Source: Brachionus rotundiformis | Taxonomy: Eukaryota > Rotifera > Eurotatoria > Ploima > Brachionidae | Length of the DNA stretch: 64,000 nucleotides | Reading direction: 5' to 3' | Assembly (NCBI GenBank): GCA_016802295.1 | Contig: JAESIW010000210.1 | Location: 558,001 to 622,000, forward strand | In this document: one piece after another, positions 27,901-37,161 of the stretch | Position numbering within the stretch: position 1 is the stretch's first letter | Layout of the letters: the number at the start of each line of letters is the position of its first letter | Program-made: the position numbers and the translations under genes | Notes under the pieces: model-generated | Told to the model about the DNA's origin: nothing | What the model saw: only the letters and a program-made list of their open reading frames with translations | Database searches by the model: none

Positions 27901-29730
27901 CTACTCTACAGTTACAGATTTAGCCAAATTGCGTGGTTTATCCACATCTTTATTTAATAAAACTGCGGTTTTATAGGCAATTAATTGCAACGGAACCACC
28001 GCCAATAATGGGGCAAAAAGTTGATGATTTGTTGGAGTATCTATTTCTACCACAACATTACACAAACTGTGTAAATTATATTGTTTAGCAATACTGTTTA
28101 ACGTAATGCAAATAATGTAACCTCCTCGTGCCACTACCTCTGCTATATTAGAAACCACCTTATAAGCCACCGCACTTTGTGTAAGCACCACTATAACCGG
28201 CGTACCATTGGTTATTAAAGCAATGCTACCGTGTTTAAGTTCGCCCGCCATAAAGCTTTCTGCATGAATATAAGATATTTCTTTTAATTTTAAAGCCCCT
28301 TCTAGCGTGGTAAAGTAGTCTAGGTCTCTGCCTAAATAAAACACACTGCTGTAATTACTTAAGTAATTGGCAATGGCGTTTAATGTAGAATTACTAGTGT
28401 TGCTATTATTAATAAAATTATGCATACTAGCACTAATTTGTGCAAACATATTGCTGTAGTTGGCATAACTTAAATTGGCTAAACGCATTGCTAATAAATA
28501 CATTACACTTAACTGTGTGGTATATGCTTTGGTAGAAGCCACCGCAATTTCTGCCATTGCTTTGGTATAAATAACGTTATCTACTAAAAACTCAATACTA
28601 CTACCAAGCACGTTAATAATAGCCAAGGTACTGCAAGCAAAGTTTTGTTTTATATAATTTATTGCCATAATGGTATCTGCGGTTTCGCCAGATTGCGATA
28701 CAAAAATTACTAAATCGTTACATGTAAAGTTAAAATTATAGGTTTTAATTTCTGATGCTATAAAACAATAGCTATTAATTTTAGCAAGTTTACTTATAAT
28801 GTTTGCCCCTATTAAGCTAGAATAATAAGAGGTTCCGCACGCCACAAAATATACATTATTAATGTTAGCTGGTAAATTAATGTTAGGTAAAATTTGGTTA
28901 TTAACTACGTTGGCGTTAATGGTATTGTTAATTTTTTCTGGTTGTTCGTAAATTTCTTTTAACATAAAGTGCTTAAAGCCGTCTTTACTTAAGTTGCTAG
29001 ATTTTTCTGTACTATTATAGGTGGGTTTAGTAATTGGTGTGCCTTGGCTGTTGTAAATTTGGTAATTGCTGTTGGTTAGCTGTATGCTTTCTTGGTTGTT
29101 TAATTTTATAAAAGTGTTGGTATAGTGCAACATTGCTAAAGAATCCGAAGCCACCATAAAAGCATTATCTAACAAACCAACCACCAACGGGCTATTGTTA
29201 CAAATAGCCACCATGCTGTTGTGTAAAGCACTAATTACAACAATTGCATAATTACCTTGCAATAATTTACTAGTTTGCTGTAAAGCTTGTAATAAGTTAT
29301 TGTTGGTTTTTAAGTGGCTATCTATTAAATGGGCAATTACTTCGCTATCGGTTTGCGATACAAAAGTATAACCTTGGTTTTGTAGATTTTGTTTTAGTTG
29401 TAAGTAGTTTTCTATAATACCATTATGCACAATAGCTAGTGTGCCGTTGCTGTTTGTGTGTGGGTGCGAATTTACATTGTTGGGTTTGCCGTGTGTAGCC
29501 CATCTGGTATGCCCTATGCCTATGTTACCTTGCAACGGATTTTGTTGCAAACTGCTTTTTAATACCTGCAATTTGCCTTTGTTTTTTTGCACTTGTAGTT
29601 TTTGATTATTAATTAAGGCTATTCCTGCACTATCGTAACCTCGGTATTCTAAGGTGGTTAAACCTTGTAGTAAAATATCTACACAGTTTGTGTTTTTTGT
29701 ATTACCTATATAGCCAACTATTCCGCACAT
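27901..29730 (-). CDS. glmS: Glutamine-fructose-6-phosphate aminotransferase (isomerizing), full length
   Basis: Makes glucosamine-6-phosphate from fructose-6-phosphate and glutamine, the first step to UDP-GlcNAc for peptidoglycan and lipid A. The 609 residues match the usual length. The N-terminal class II glutaminase has the nucleophile Cys (after Met), EYRGYDSAGIAL, THTRWATHG-type HTRWATHG and HNGIIENY. Two SIS sugar-isomerase domains follow: CGTSYYSSL (about 293) and LGRDLDYFTTLEGALKLKEI, and the C-terminus DKPRNLAKSVTVE matches the conserved end. A truncated paralog lies 110 bp upstream. No glmS ribozyme is expected in this group and none is seen. Confidence 0.97.
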   Translation of the reverse strand: MCGIVGYIGNTKNTNCVDILLQGLTTLEYRGYDSAGIALINNQKLQVQKNKGKLQVLKSSLQQNPLQGNIGIGHTRWATHGKPNNVNSHPHTNSNGTLAIVHNGIIENYLQLKQNLQNQGYTFVSQTDSEVIAHLIDSHLKTNNNLLQALQQTSKLLQGNYAIVVISALHNSMVAICNNSPLVVGLLDNAFMVASDSLAMLHYTNTFIKLNNQESIQLTNSNYQIYNSQGTPITKPTYNSTEKSSNLSKDGFKHFMLKEIYEQPEKINNTINANVVNNQILPNINLPANINNVYFVACGTSYYSSLIGANIISKLAKINSYCFIASEIKTYNFNFTCNDLVIFVSQSGETADTIMAINYIKQNFACSTLAIINVLGSSIEFLVDNVIYTKAMAEIAVASTKAYTTQLSVMYLLAMRLANLSYANYSNMFAQISASMHNFINNSNTSNSTLNAIANYLSNYSSVFYLGRDLDYFTTLEGALKLKEISYIHAESFMAGELKHGSIALITNGTPVIVVLTQSAVAYKVVSNIAEVVARGGYIICITLNSIAKQYNLHSLCNVVVEIDTPTNHQLFAPLLAVVPLQLIAYKTAVLLNKDVDKPRNLAKSVTVE

Positions 29731-29840
29731 ATTTATTTATTCCTTTTTGTGTAATTTTTTATTGCTTAATATAAAAAATATAACAAATAAATAAAAGTAA
29801 ATACTATTAAATTTAACTAACAATTGCTGTAATTGTAACT

Positions 29841-30581
29841 TTAAAAAACAAATTGTTTGTTTAAATATTTAACCTGAGGCTTGCGGTTAATGGTTGTAAA
29901 GTTATTGTTGTAAATGGCGTAACCGTTGGGGCAAATTTTAACGGCTTCGTTGTTGTAAATATCTACAAAATTGTTGGTGTAATCTACCATACCTAAAATG
30001 TCAGATGCAAGCATAATACCGCAATCCATAAGCCCCAAAACTAACGGACGCTTGTGCGAAATAGCTGCAATATAATTAAAGTTAATTCCTATGGCTAACA
30101 GTGCATAACTACCTTGCAAATGCTGTGCGGTTAAGTATAACGAATACATTAAGTTATTGTTAATTTTAACATAACTGTCTAACAAATGAACCGCAACCTC
30201 GCTATCAGTTTCGGTAACAAAATTATAACCTTTACTTTGTAGTTGTTGCCTTAGTTGTTGGTGATTCTCTATAACGCCGTTATGCGCTAGGGCAATGGTA
30301 TTAGAATTATTAAAATGTGGATGTGCATTAATATCGTTAATATTACCATGGGTAGCCCAACGATTATGTGCAATACCAATATAGCCATTTACTAAATTAT
30401 TTTGCATAGCTTTTTGCAAAACACTTAAGTTGCCAGCTTTTTTAGTTATGTGTATATTATTGTTGGTATCTTTAATGGCAACGCCGTAGCTATCTACCCC
30501 ACGGTACTGAATTTTATGCATACCGTTTAATAGTATATCTGTACATTTTTGTTTACCTACGTAGCCTACTACTCCGCACAT
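29841..30581 (-). CDS. Stand-alone GlmS-type glutaminase domain (paralog of glmS)
   Basis: 246 residues, covering only the class II glutamine amidotransferase domain of GlmS. The catalytic features are retained: Cys2 after Met (MCGVVGYVG), QYRGVDSYG, HNRWATHGN (Arg/Trp/Thr/His of the glutamine pocket), HNGVIENH (Asn/Gly oxyanion hole) and TETDSEVAVHLL. The two sugar-isomerase domains are missing, and the frame stops cleanly soon after the position where the linker starts. It is collinear with the glmS N-terminus but clearly diverged, so it is an old tandem duplication and not an assembly artefact. It may supply ammonia to another enzyme or be a decaying copy. Confidence 0.85.
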   Translation of the reverse strand: MCGVVGYVGKQKCTDILLNGMHKIQYRGVDSYGVAIKDTNNNIHITKKAGNLSVLQKAMQNNLVNGYIGIAHNRWATHGNINDINAHPHFNNSNTIALAHNGVIENHQQLRQQLQSKGYNFVTETDSEVAVHLLDSYVKINNNLMYSLYLTAQHLQGSYALLAIGINFNYIAAISHKRPLVLGLMDCGIMLASDILGMVDYTNNFVDIYNNEAVKICPNGYAIYNNNFTTINRKPQVKYLNKQFVF

Positions 30582-30646
30582 TTTTATAACTTTTGTTGTT
30601 TTGGTTAGATACTGTTAATATAACACGTTTAGATTGTTTTTATATT

Positions 30647-30733
30647 TGGTGCCCCCAGAGAGAATCGAACTCCCACTCCGTTGCCAGAAGTAGATTTTGA
30701 GTCTACCGCGTCTACCAGTTCCGCCATAGGGGC
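30647..30733 (-). tRNA. tRNA-Leu (CAA)
   Basis: 87-nt class II tRNA with a long variable arm. The acceptor is GCCCCTA paired with TGGGGGC, the D arm contains GGTAGACGC, and the anticodon stem-loop is GTAGA-CTCAAAA-TCTAC. That gives anticodon CAA (codon TTG). The T arm has GAGTTCGATTC. The 3' CCA is encoded. Confidence 0.95.
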
Positions 30734-30792
30734 AATAAAATTTATACTATATAATAATACTACAATATATTTTATTTTGCAAAATATATTAT

Positions 30793-31977
30793 TTAATACA
30801 TGTAATTTTTAAACTTATTATAAACTACTAATGCAAACAAAGCAGTACAAAAGGCCAACATTGCCACGGTTAACCAAAACCAATGTAATGTGTGGTGTAC
30901 ATCAAAATAATGGTATAAAGTACCTGCAAAAGTACTGTTTATAAAAATTCCTATACCGGCGGCTAAACGCCATAACGAAACCGCCGAAGCCACAGATCTG
31001 TGCAAAATAAAGCTAGCGGTGCTTTCGTGCTTTAGCGTAACTAATAAATCGCCTATAGCAAATATAAATACACCCACGTATAACAAAGCTAAATTAACAC
31101 TAGAAACAATGCTAAACCCAACGCCTACTAAAACAAAACCCAGTGCAGAAACCTGCCTAATGTTGTGTTTACCAATAGCGTTTGCTAATATTGGGCCTGT
31201 TATAATTAAAGTTACCGAATATAAAGCCAACGCATAAGAAAAATATTTTATACCAAAATTAACACCAATAAATACCGCCATAAAGGTTTGAAAAAAAGTA
31301 AAAATAATAGCCTGCATCATATAAAAAAACAAAACTTTTTGCAGGGCTTTATTTTTTAAATAAATGTAAAACTTAGCAAACAACCTAGCGGCAGAACGGT
31401 TAATAGCGGGTTTATGTTGTAAAAATATCATATGCACAATTAATACAAAAACAAAACCTAAGCCCGAAGCAAAAAACACAGTTTTAGGGTAAGTATTAAT
31501 AAACGGAGCAGACATTAAAGGGCCTAAAATCATACCTAATTTTATACCACTATTATGTAACGAAAAAGCTAAAATTTGCTGTTGCGGATTTTTACAACGG
31601 TAAGCAAGGTAAGCCCTGGCTGCGGGCATGTAAAACACGGCGCCGCCAGAAACTAAAAACACCCCTAAAAACATTATTGCTACATTGTTGCTTATAAGCA
31701 AAAAATAACCGCTAGATCGTATAGCCAAAGCAACAACCATACTAAGCTTTAAGCCAAATTTTTCTGCAACTATACCCCCAATAAAAGACCCCCCAAACTG
31801 AATAGAAGCCGCCAACCCTATTAATAAAGAAGTAAGCTTAACATCTATGTGGCGGTAGGTAACAAAGTAATAAGTTAAAAACGGTGCAATGCTCCATAAA
31901 GCAGCACTCATAAGGCCAGACATTACAATAAGCCAAAAGCTAGAAGGTGATTCTTTAAAAAAGTCTATAGTTTTCAT
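30793..31977 (-). CDS. Major facilitator superfamily transporter
   Basis: 394 residues with twelve hydrophobic segments. The inter-helix 2/3 loop GGIVAEKFGLKLS (about 66-78) is the MFS motif A in derived form. A second half-repeat with a basic loop starts at about residue 205. The substrate cannot be told; the protein resembles bacterial drug or metabolite exporters of the MFS_1 group. It lies between tRNA-Leu and tRNA-Arg, on the same strand as both. Confidence 0.8.
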   Translation of the reverse strand: MKTIDFFKESPSSFWLIVMSGLMSAALWSIAPFLTYYFVTYRHIDVKLTSLLIGLAASIQFGGSFIGGIVAEKFGLKLSMVVALAIRSSGYFLLISNNVAIMFLGVFLVSGGAVFYMPAARAYLAYRCKNPQQQILAFSLHNSGIKLGMILGPLMSAPFINTYPKTVFFASGLGFVFVLIVHMIFLQHKPAINRSAARLFAKFYIYLKNKALQKVLFFYMMQAIIFTFFQTFMAVFIGVNFGIKYFSYALALYSVTLIITGPILANAIGKHNIRQVSALGFVLVGVGFSIVSSVNLALLYVGVFIFAIGDLLVTLKHESTASFILHRSVASAVSLWRLAAGIGIFINSTFAGTLYHYFDVHHTLHWFWLTVAMLAFCTALFALVVYNKFKNYMY

Positions 31978-31986
31978 ATTTTTTTA

Positions 31987-32063
31987 TGGCGTGCCTAATA
32001 GGATTCGAACCTATGGCCTTTAGATTAGGAATCTAACGCTCTATCCTACTGAGCTATAGGCAC
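31987..32063 (-). tRNA. tRNA-Arg (CCT)
   Basis: 77-nt cloverleaf. The acceptor is GTGCCTA with TAGGCAC, the D arm holds AGCTCAGTAGGATAGAGC, and the anticodon loop TTCCTAA gives CCT (codon AGG). The T arm is AGGTTCGAATCCT. Discriminator G and an encoded CCA follow. Confidence 0.95.
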
Positions 32064-32184
32064 TTTTTTAATAATATATTTATAATTATACTACATTATT
32101 AATTTAAAATAAAGGTTGTAATATTTAAAATAACTTATACAGCTTTATTTTAAAGTTTTTTATTAAAAATTAAAAAGGTAACTA

Positions 32185-32997
32185 ATGAAACACATAATAT
32201 ATATTGTATATATATTTTTTACAATAACGCTTTATTTTAAAACTATTGTAGCTAATAATTATGTTGCCACCACCCAAGTGGCCACTGTGGTAAAAATAAT
32301 AGACGGCGACACCATAGATGTAAAATACAACAACAAAATTACCAGAGTTAGATTTTTAGGTATTAATACTCCAGAACTTTTTACTACCCCAGCACAACCA
32401 TACGCCACCCAAGCCAAACAAGCCGTACAAAAAGCCTTAGCCAACCAACAAACCGTAACTTTAAAATATTATAACAATAATATGTACGATAAATACAACA
32501 GATTACTAGCCGAAGTATACATAAACAACATAAGCATTAATCAAATACTACTGCAACAAGGTCTTGCTTTTGTGTATATTATTGCTAATAATAATATATC
32601 TAACAACCAAGCCAACCGTTGGTTTTGTAGCCAATGGCAAGCTATTAACAACAACTATAACTTATGGCAAAACAATATGTTTAAAGTTATTAGCCCGCAA
32701 CAAACCAGCAATTTTATTAATAAATACAAGGTTATTAAAGGCACAATACTAAGTGTATACAAAACAAAAAATAGCGTATGGTTGCGTATGCAAAAAAATG
32801 GCAGTAAAGGATTTTCTGTTTTAGTGGCTAAACGCAACATAGCAAATTTTAATAACTTTAATTTTAATGCTATAATTAACAAACAAGTTTTAGTGCATGG
32901 TTTTATAGAAAAATACAGCCCTAAATACGGGGCGTTAGTAAATTTAACTAGCCCTAGTAATTTGTTTGTAATATCTAATAACAATTGTAATAGGTAA
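32185..32997 (+). CDS. Secreted thermonuclease-like (SNase) protein
   Basis: 270 residues. A signal peptide (hydrophobic about 4-22) is followed by an SNase domain of residues about 28-155. Metal and catalytic residues are visible: DGDTIDV (about 40-46), Arg and Glu in RVRFLGINTPE (about 54-64), and Arg in YNRLLAEVY (about 107). The fold suggests a periplasmic or secreted phosphodiesterase cutting DNA or RNA. A C-terminal extra domain of about 90 residues has no recognised motif and resembles an OB-like beta region. It is close to msrA on the same strand (9 bp). Confidence 0.85.
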   Translation: MKHIIYIVYIFFTITLYFKTIVANNYVATTQVATVVKIIDGDTIDVKYNNKITRVRFLGINTPELFTTPAQPYATQAKQAVQKALANQQTVTLKYYNNNMYDKYNRLLAEVYINNISINQILLQQGLAFVYIIANNNISNNQANRWFCSQWQAINNNYNLWQNNMFKVISPQQTSNFINKYKVIKGTILSVYKTKNSVWLRMQKNGSKGFSVLVAKRNIANFNNFNFNAIINKQVLVHGFIEKYSPKYGALVNLTSPSNLFVISNNNCNR

Positions 32998-33006
32998 TAT
33001 AAAATA

Positions 33007-33552
33007 ATGCTTACACAAACCATAATTTTAGCCGGCGGATGTTTTTGGTGCACCCAGCAAGAAATGCTAACCCTACAAGGCGTAACTAAAGCACTGTGCG
33101 TTTATATAGGCAAGGCTAACCCACAAGTTACACCAAACTACAGCTATGTTTGTAGCCCCAGCAACACCAACATTAAAGAAGCCGTAGAAGTAACTTATAA
33201 CCCTAATGTGGTTAATTTACGCCAAGTGTTGCAACACTTTTTTATTAATATAGACCCCACCACTAAAAACAAACAATTTTTTGATATTGGCGTGCAGTAT
33301 CAAACGGCAATTTTTTACAATAATTTACAGCAAAAGCAAGAAATAGAAAGCTTAATACAGTATATAAACAGCTTAAACTTATTTAGCACCCCAGTGCAAA
33401 CTAAAGTGTTACCCATAACCACATATTGGTATGCCGAAGATTACCACCAAGATTTTTATTTAAAAAATCCACAGCAATACAATGCTTACAAAACGGCTTC
33501 TAACAAAACACAAACAACCCAAAAACTATGGCAAAATTTTAAACCAAAATAA
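33007..33552 (+). CDS. msrA: Peptide methionine sulfoxide reductase MsrA
   Basis: Repairs oxidised methionine (S form). The 181 residues have the active-site motif GGCFWCTQQE (about 9-18) with the catalytic Cys. Asp and Tyr are present in FFDIGVQYQTAIF (about 96-108). The family motif TGHAE is here TNIKE, so the His is lost but the catalytic Glu is kept; the usual GYAGG after strand one is also changed. A recycling Cys may be Cys57 or an intermolecular thiol. The gene is translated 9 bp after the nuclease gene. Confidence 0.85.
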   Translation: MLTQTIILAGGCFWCTQQEMLTLQGVTKALCVYIGKANPQVTPNYSYVCSPSNTNIKEAVEVTYNPNVVNLRQVLQHFFINIDPTTKNKQFFDIGVQYQTAIFYNNLQQKQEIESLIQYINSLNLFSTPVQTKVLPITTYWYAEDYHQDFYLKNPQQYNAYKTASNKTQTTQKLWQNFKPK

Positions 33553-33583
33553 GTGTTTAATGTTTATAAAAAGATTATAAAAA

Positions 33584-33594
33584 TATGCTATAAT
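33584..33594 (+). promoter_or_regulatory. Extended -10 promoter of pgk
   Basis: TATGCTATAAT, 39 bp before the pgk start codon. No consensus -35 at 16-18 bp. The same 11-mer occurs before trxA and gpmI. Confidence 0.6.
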
Positions 33595-33632
33595 ATATAT
33601 TATATAAATTTGTAACAAAGCATGGGGTTAAT

Positions 33633-34829
33633 ATGTTTAATTTTGTAACTATGGACGATATAGCCGTTGAAGGCAAAAGAGTAATAATTAGAGTAGACTT
33701 TAATGTGCCTATGAAAGACGGTAAAGTAGTTGGTTTGCAACGTATTTTAAAGGGGGCTCCTAGTATTTTAGAGCTAGCCAATAAAGGCGCTAAAGTGGTT
33801 ATACTTTCGCACTTAGGCAGACCACAAGGCACAGGCTACGAAGAAAGTTTTTCGTTAAAACCTGTAGCAGAAGCGTTACAACAAGTTATTAACAAACCTG
33901 TTGCTTTTGCTAACGATTGTATTGGCACAGAGGTAGAAAACCAAATTAATGCCCTTGCCAATGGCAGTATAATTATGTTAGAAAATGTGCGTTTTTATAA
34001 AGCAGAAACTAAAAACGATCCTGAATTTACCGCTAAGCTAGCTAAATTAGGCGATGTGTTTGTTTCGGATGCTTTTTCGGCTTCGCACAGAGCCCATAGC
34101 TCTACTGTTGGCTTAGCAACACTACTACCATACAGTGCAGGCAGGCTAATGCAAGCAGAATTAACCGCACTAGAAAAAGCCCTAGGCAACCCAACTAAAC
34201 CAGTTGGTGCTTTAGTTGGTGGTGCTAAAATTTCTACTAAGCTAGATGTACTAAATAATTTAGTAAAAAAGGTTAATGTGTTAATTGTTGGTGGCGGTAT
34301 GGCTAACACGTTTTTATATTCGCAAGGGGTAGATATTGGTAAATCTTTGTGCGAAAAAGATATGAAAGACGAATGCATAAGAATTATTAAAGAAGCAAAA
34401 GAACACAATTGTAGAATAGTGTTACCTGTAGATGCTATAGTTTCTGAAGAAATTAAAGGCATGCCTACTGTAGAAATTATGCACGGTAATTTGCCACACA
34501 ACCACGAAGTTTTTGATATTGGTTCTAAAAGTAGAGCTTTGTTTAAAGAAGAAATTAGCAATTTAAAAACTTTAATTTGGAACGGCCCTGTTGGCGCTTT
34601 TGAGTTTACTCCGTTTTACGAAGGCACTTTTGAAGTAGCCAAGCACGCAGCCAGTGCAACTGTTGCAGGTAACTTAATTACTATTGCAGGCGGTGGAGAT
34701 ACGGTTTCTGCTTTAGAGCAAGCCAAAGTAGACGATAAGTTTACTTATATATCTACGGCTGGTGGCGCATTTTTAGAGTGGATGGAAGGTAAAGAGCTAC
34801 CTGGGGTAGTATGTTTACTAAAAAAATAG
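33633..34829 (+). CDS. pgk: Phosphoglycerate kinase
   Basis: Reversible transfer of phosphate between 1,3-bisphosphoglycerate and ADP in glycolysis/gluconeogenesis. The 398 residues are full length. Signature RVDFNVPM (about 21-28), SHLGRPQG (about 61-68), GGAKISTKL (about 197), WNGPVGAFE and the nucleotide loop AGGGDTVSAL (about 353-362) are all present. It is a single-gene unit with its own promoter and the strong terminator at 34869-34901. Together with gpmI (52135) it shows lower glycolysis is retained. Confidence 0.97.
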   Translation: MFNFVTMDDIAVEGKRVIIRVDFNVPMKDGKVVGLQRILKGAPSILELANKGAKVVILSHLGRPQGTGYEESFSLKPVAEALQQVINKPVAFANDCIGTEVENQINALANGSIIMLENVRFYKAETKNDPEFTAKLAKLGDVFVSDAFSASHRAHSSTVGLATLLPYSAGRLMQAELTALEKALGNPTKPVGALVGGAKISTKLDVLNNLVKKVNVLIVGGGMANTFLYSQGVDIGKSLCEKDMKDECIRIIKEAKEHNCRIVLPVDAIVSEEIKGMPTVEIMHGNLPHNHEVFDIGSKSRALFKEEISNLKTLIWNGPVGAFEFTPFYEGTFEVAKHAASATVAGNLITIAGGGDTVSALEQAKVDDKFTYISTAGGAFLEWMEGKELPGVVCLLKK

Positions 34830-34868
34830 TGTTTACTAAAAAATAATATAATTAGTAAACCATAAAAC

Positions 34869-34901
34869 AAAAGCCCTATAAATAACTATAGGGCTTTTTA
34901 T
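34869..34901 (+). terminator. Rho-independent terminator after pgk (bidirectional)
   Basis: Perfect 12-bp stem (34869-34880 with 34887-34898), six-base loop AATAAC, GGGC core, flanked by A-run on the left and T-run on the right. It serves pgk on the plus strand and could also stop the convergent XRE gene. Confidence 0.9.
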
Positions 34902-34931
34902 ATATTAGCTATAAAAACTTTTGGTATAGTT

Positions 34932-35672
34932 TTATTTATTAATTTTATTACTTTTAGCTTTTTTTATAATTAAATAATAAATAAAAACCACAACCAAAGC
35001 AAACGGAATACTATAATAACTACTGTTTAAAATTTGTAATTTAAACAGGTTTTTTAAAAACTGCGGTATTGCTTCTACCCCTATAACCAAAGGAACATAG
35101 GCAAAAATATTTTGCACCATTAATGGTAAAATTAACCCCACTATACCTATAATTACCACAATAGTAAAGTTTAAATATAGTAGCAACAACGGTATGCGTT
35201 GGCTAATGGTATCTAGGTGGCTAATTGCGTATAAAAACCATATTTTAGATATTACCACTAGCATGCTCATAATAAATAGTAGCCCTATTATTAAATTTTT
35301 ATTTAGCGTAAAAAAGTCTACTGTAGTTATGCCACTTAACCAGTTACCCAAAGTTTGTAAACTGCTGGTTTCTTTAACATAAATATTATTTACAACCTCT
35401 TTAGGGGCTGGCTTTACATTAGGGGTTACTTTTAGTTGCTGGTAAATGTCTTCTGGTTTACAGTCTAGCACGCGGCACAACAGGGCTAGTTTTTCTATAT
35501 CTATTAGGTTGGCACCAGAAATATACTTACTTACCTGTTGTTGGCTTACACCAATTTTTGCCGCCACTTGCGAAAGCGTATACCCTTGGTTTTTTATAAT
35601 TGCCTTTAGGTTGTTGTGTGCATTGCCGTGTTCGTCTTGATAATTGCTAATTTTAAAGTTATTGTGTTTCAT
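34932..35672 (-). CDS. Membrane-anchored XRE-family regulator
   Basis: 246 residues. The N-terminal helix-turn-helix (about 22-80) includes GYTLSQVAAKIGVSQQQVSKY and a following ALLCRVLDCKPEDIY typical of XRE domains in Alphaproteobacteria. A linker follows, then four hydrophobic segments (about 130-150, 155-180, 185-205 and 220-240), ending in a Lys-rich tail. The DNA-binding head would sit in the cytoplasm with the rest in the membrane. Targets unknown. It converges on pgk across the shared terminator. Confidence 0.8.
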   Translation of the reverse strand: MKHNNFKISNYQDEHGNAHNNLKAIIKNQGYTLSQVAAKIGVSQQQVSKYISGANLIDIEKLALLCRVLDCKPEDIYQQLKVTPNVKPAPKEVVNNIYVKETSSLQTLGNWLSGITTVDFFTLNKNLIIGLLFIMSMLVVISKIWFLYAISHLDTISQRIPLLLLYLNFTIVVIIGIVGLILPLMVQNIFAYVPLVIGVEAIPQFLKNLFKLQILNSSYYSIPFALVVVFIYYLIIKKAKSNKINK

Positions 35673-35815
35673 AATTTATCTCTTTTATTGTAGTTAAAAA
35701 AAATACAAGTTGTTAACTATAACTATACTATAAAAGCAAAACAAAAAGCAACTAAAAGTTGCAGTAGGTTTTAAAACAAGCACAAATAGTTGTTTTAGAT
35801 ATATAGTTTTTATAA

Positions 35816-37138
35816 TTAAAATTTTTGTATATGTTTAAATTGCCCCATAATATGCCCTATTAAATATAAAGATCCACATATAATGGTTAGGCTTTGCCTG
35901 TTATGTTTTTTGTTTTTTTGTTGTATATGTTGTAAATGGTCTGCAATTATTGTATCACAGTTTGTAAAATTTGCAAGCCTACAAGCTAAACCTAGGCTAG
36001 CACACTGTTGTAAAATTTGTTGGCTACTGTAACTGGCGTTATTAGGCACTATTGTGGGGTAAAAGGTAAGTTTAAAATTAAGATTTTTAGTTTTAGCGGT
36101 ATGGTTAAGTTTAACAAATTGTAATAAAAATTTATTTAGATTCTTTTTTTCTAACATGCCAAATATAATATCTACTTGATTGTATTGTTTAAGATTATTT
36201 AAAATAAAATTACTTAAAACCTTTGCTCCGTTTGGATTGTGGGCTCCATCTAAATAAATGGTGTTGTTGTAGTTATAAATATTGGTTACAGGCTGTAATC
36301 TAGCAGGCCAAGTGGTGTTATTTAGTGCGGTAACAATATTGTTAACATTAAAGTGTTTGTTGGTTAACTGCATGGCGTTAATTGCACTAACTATAGCTAA
36401 AGCTGCATTGCTTTGCTGATGCTTGCCTAGTAAACTAAGCTTTAAGGGTATATTAAAATTGTTGTAAAACAATACATTACGTTTTATAAAATAATGTGTG
36501 TTTTGCAATAATAAATTAGCATTAACTTTGCTGGCGTATTGGCTAAAAACATTAATAACATTTTTTTGCTGATAACTTTTTACCGCCACGCTATTAGGTT
36601 TTATTATGCAGGCTTTTTCGTAAGCTATTTTAGTTAGGGTGTTGCCTAAAAAGTCTTCGTGGTCGTAATCTATGTGGCTAATTGCACTTACCAAAGTGTT
36701 GTTTACTATATTGGTGGCATCTAATCTACCGCCTAAGCCTACTTCTAAAATGGTAAAATCTGCTGGATACTGGGTAAAAGCCATGGTTGCAAGCACAAAG
36801 GTGGTTTCAAATAAACTTAGGTTGTTGCTACCTGCGGTTTGCTTTAGTTTGTTGTGTAAGGTTGCTAAATAGTTGTTGCAAATAAAATTATTGTTTACAT
36901 AAATGCGTTCGTTAAAATTAACTAAATGGGGAGAGGTAAAAACATTAACCGAATACCCACAATGTTGTAAAATACTTTTTAAAAATGCAGTAGTAGAACC
37001 TTTGCCGTTGGTACCTGCTATATGTATAACATTGTTAAGTTTAGTATTAATGTTGTTTAAATTACTAAAAACGCTTAGTAGTCTGTTTAGGTTAAAGTCT
37101 ATTAATTTATTATAGTTAAAAGTATCACCTTTTTGCAT
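35816..37138 (-). CDS. folC: Folylpolyglutamate synthase / dihydrofolate synthase
   Basis: Mur-ligase family enzyme that adds glutamate to (dihydro)folate. The 440 residues have the P-loop AGTNGKGSTTAFL (about 42-54), FTSPHLVNFNERI (about 70-82), the central LGGRLDATN motif and the C-terminal domain with LDGAHNPNGAKVL. The gene follows accD on the same strand (23 bp), the accD-folC order common in Alphaproteobacteria. Confidence 0.95.
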   Translation of the reverse strand: MQKGDTFNYNKLIDFNLNRLLSVFSNLNNINTKLNNVIHIAGTNGKGSTTAFLKSILQHCGYSVNVFTSPHLVNFNERIYVNNNFICNNYLATLHNKLKQTAGSNNLSLFETTFVLATMAFTQYPADFTILEVGLGGRLDATNIVNNTLVSAISHIDYDHEDFLGNTLTKIAYEKACIIKPNSVAVKSYQQKNVINVFSQYASKVNANLLLQNTHYFIKRNVLFYNNFNIPLKLSLLGKHQQSNAALAIVSAINAMQLTNKHFNVNNIVTALNNTTWPARLQPVTNIYNYNNTIYLDGAHNPNGAKVLSNFILNNLKQYNQVDIIFGMLEKKNLNKFLLQFVKLNHTAKTKNLNFKLTFYPTIVPNNASYSSQQILQQCASLGLACRLANFTNCDTIIADHLQHIQQKNKKHNRQSLTIICGSLYLIGHIMGQFKHIQKF

Positions 37139-37161
37139 AAACCCTAAGCGTTTAATAATAG

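Noticed and set aside
29731..29840. glmS ribozyme upstream of glmS
   Set aside because: The 110-bp AT-rich spacer shows no such structure, and the ribozyme is known from Gram-positive bacteria.
27901..30581. The two glmS-like genes as one gene split by an assembly error
   Set aside because: Both start with their own Met-Cys glutaminase domain and differ throughout, so they are paralogs.
33995..34561. Minus-strand open frame of 188 codons inside pgk
   Set aside because: Antisense shadow of pgk; no domain recognised.
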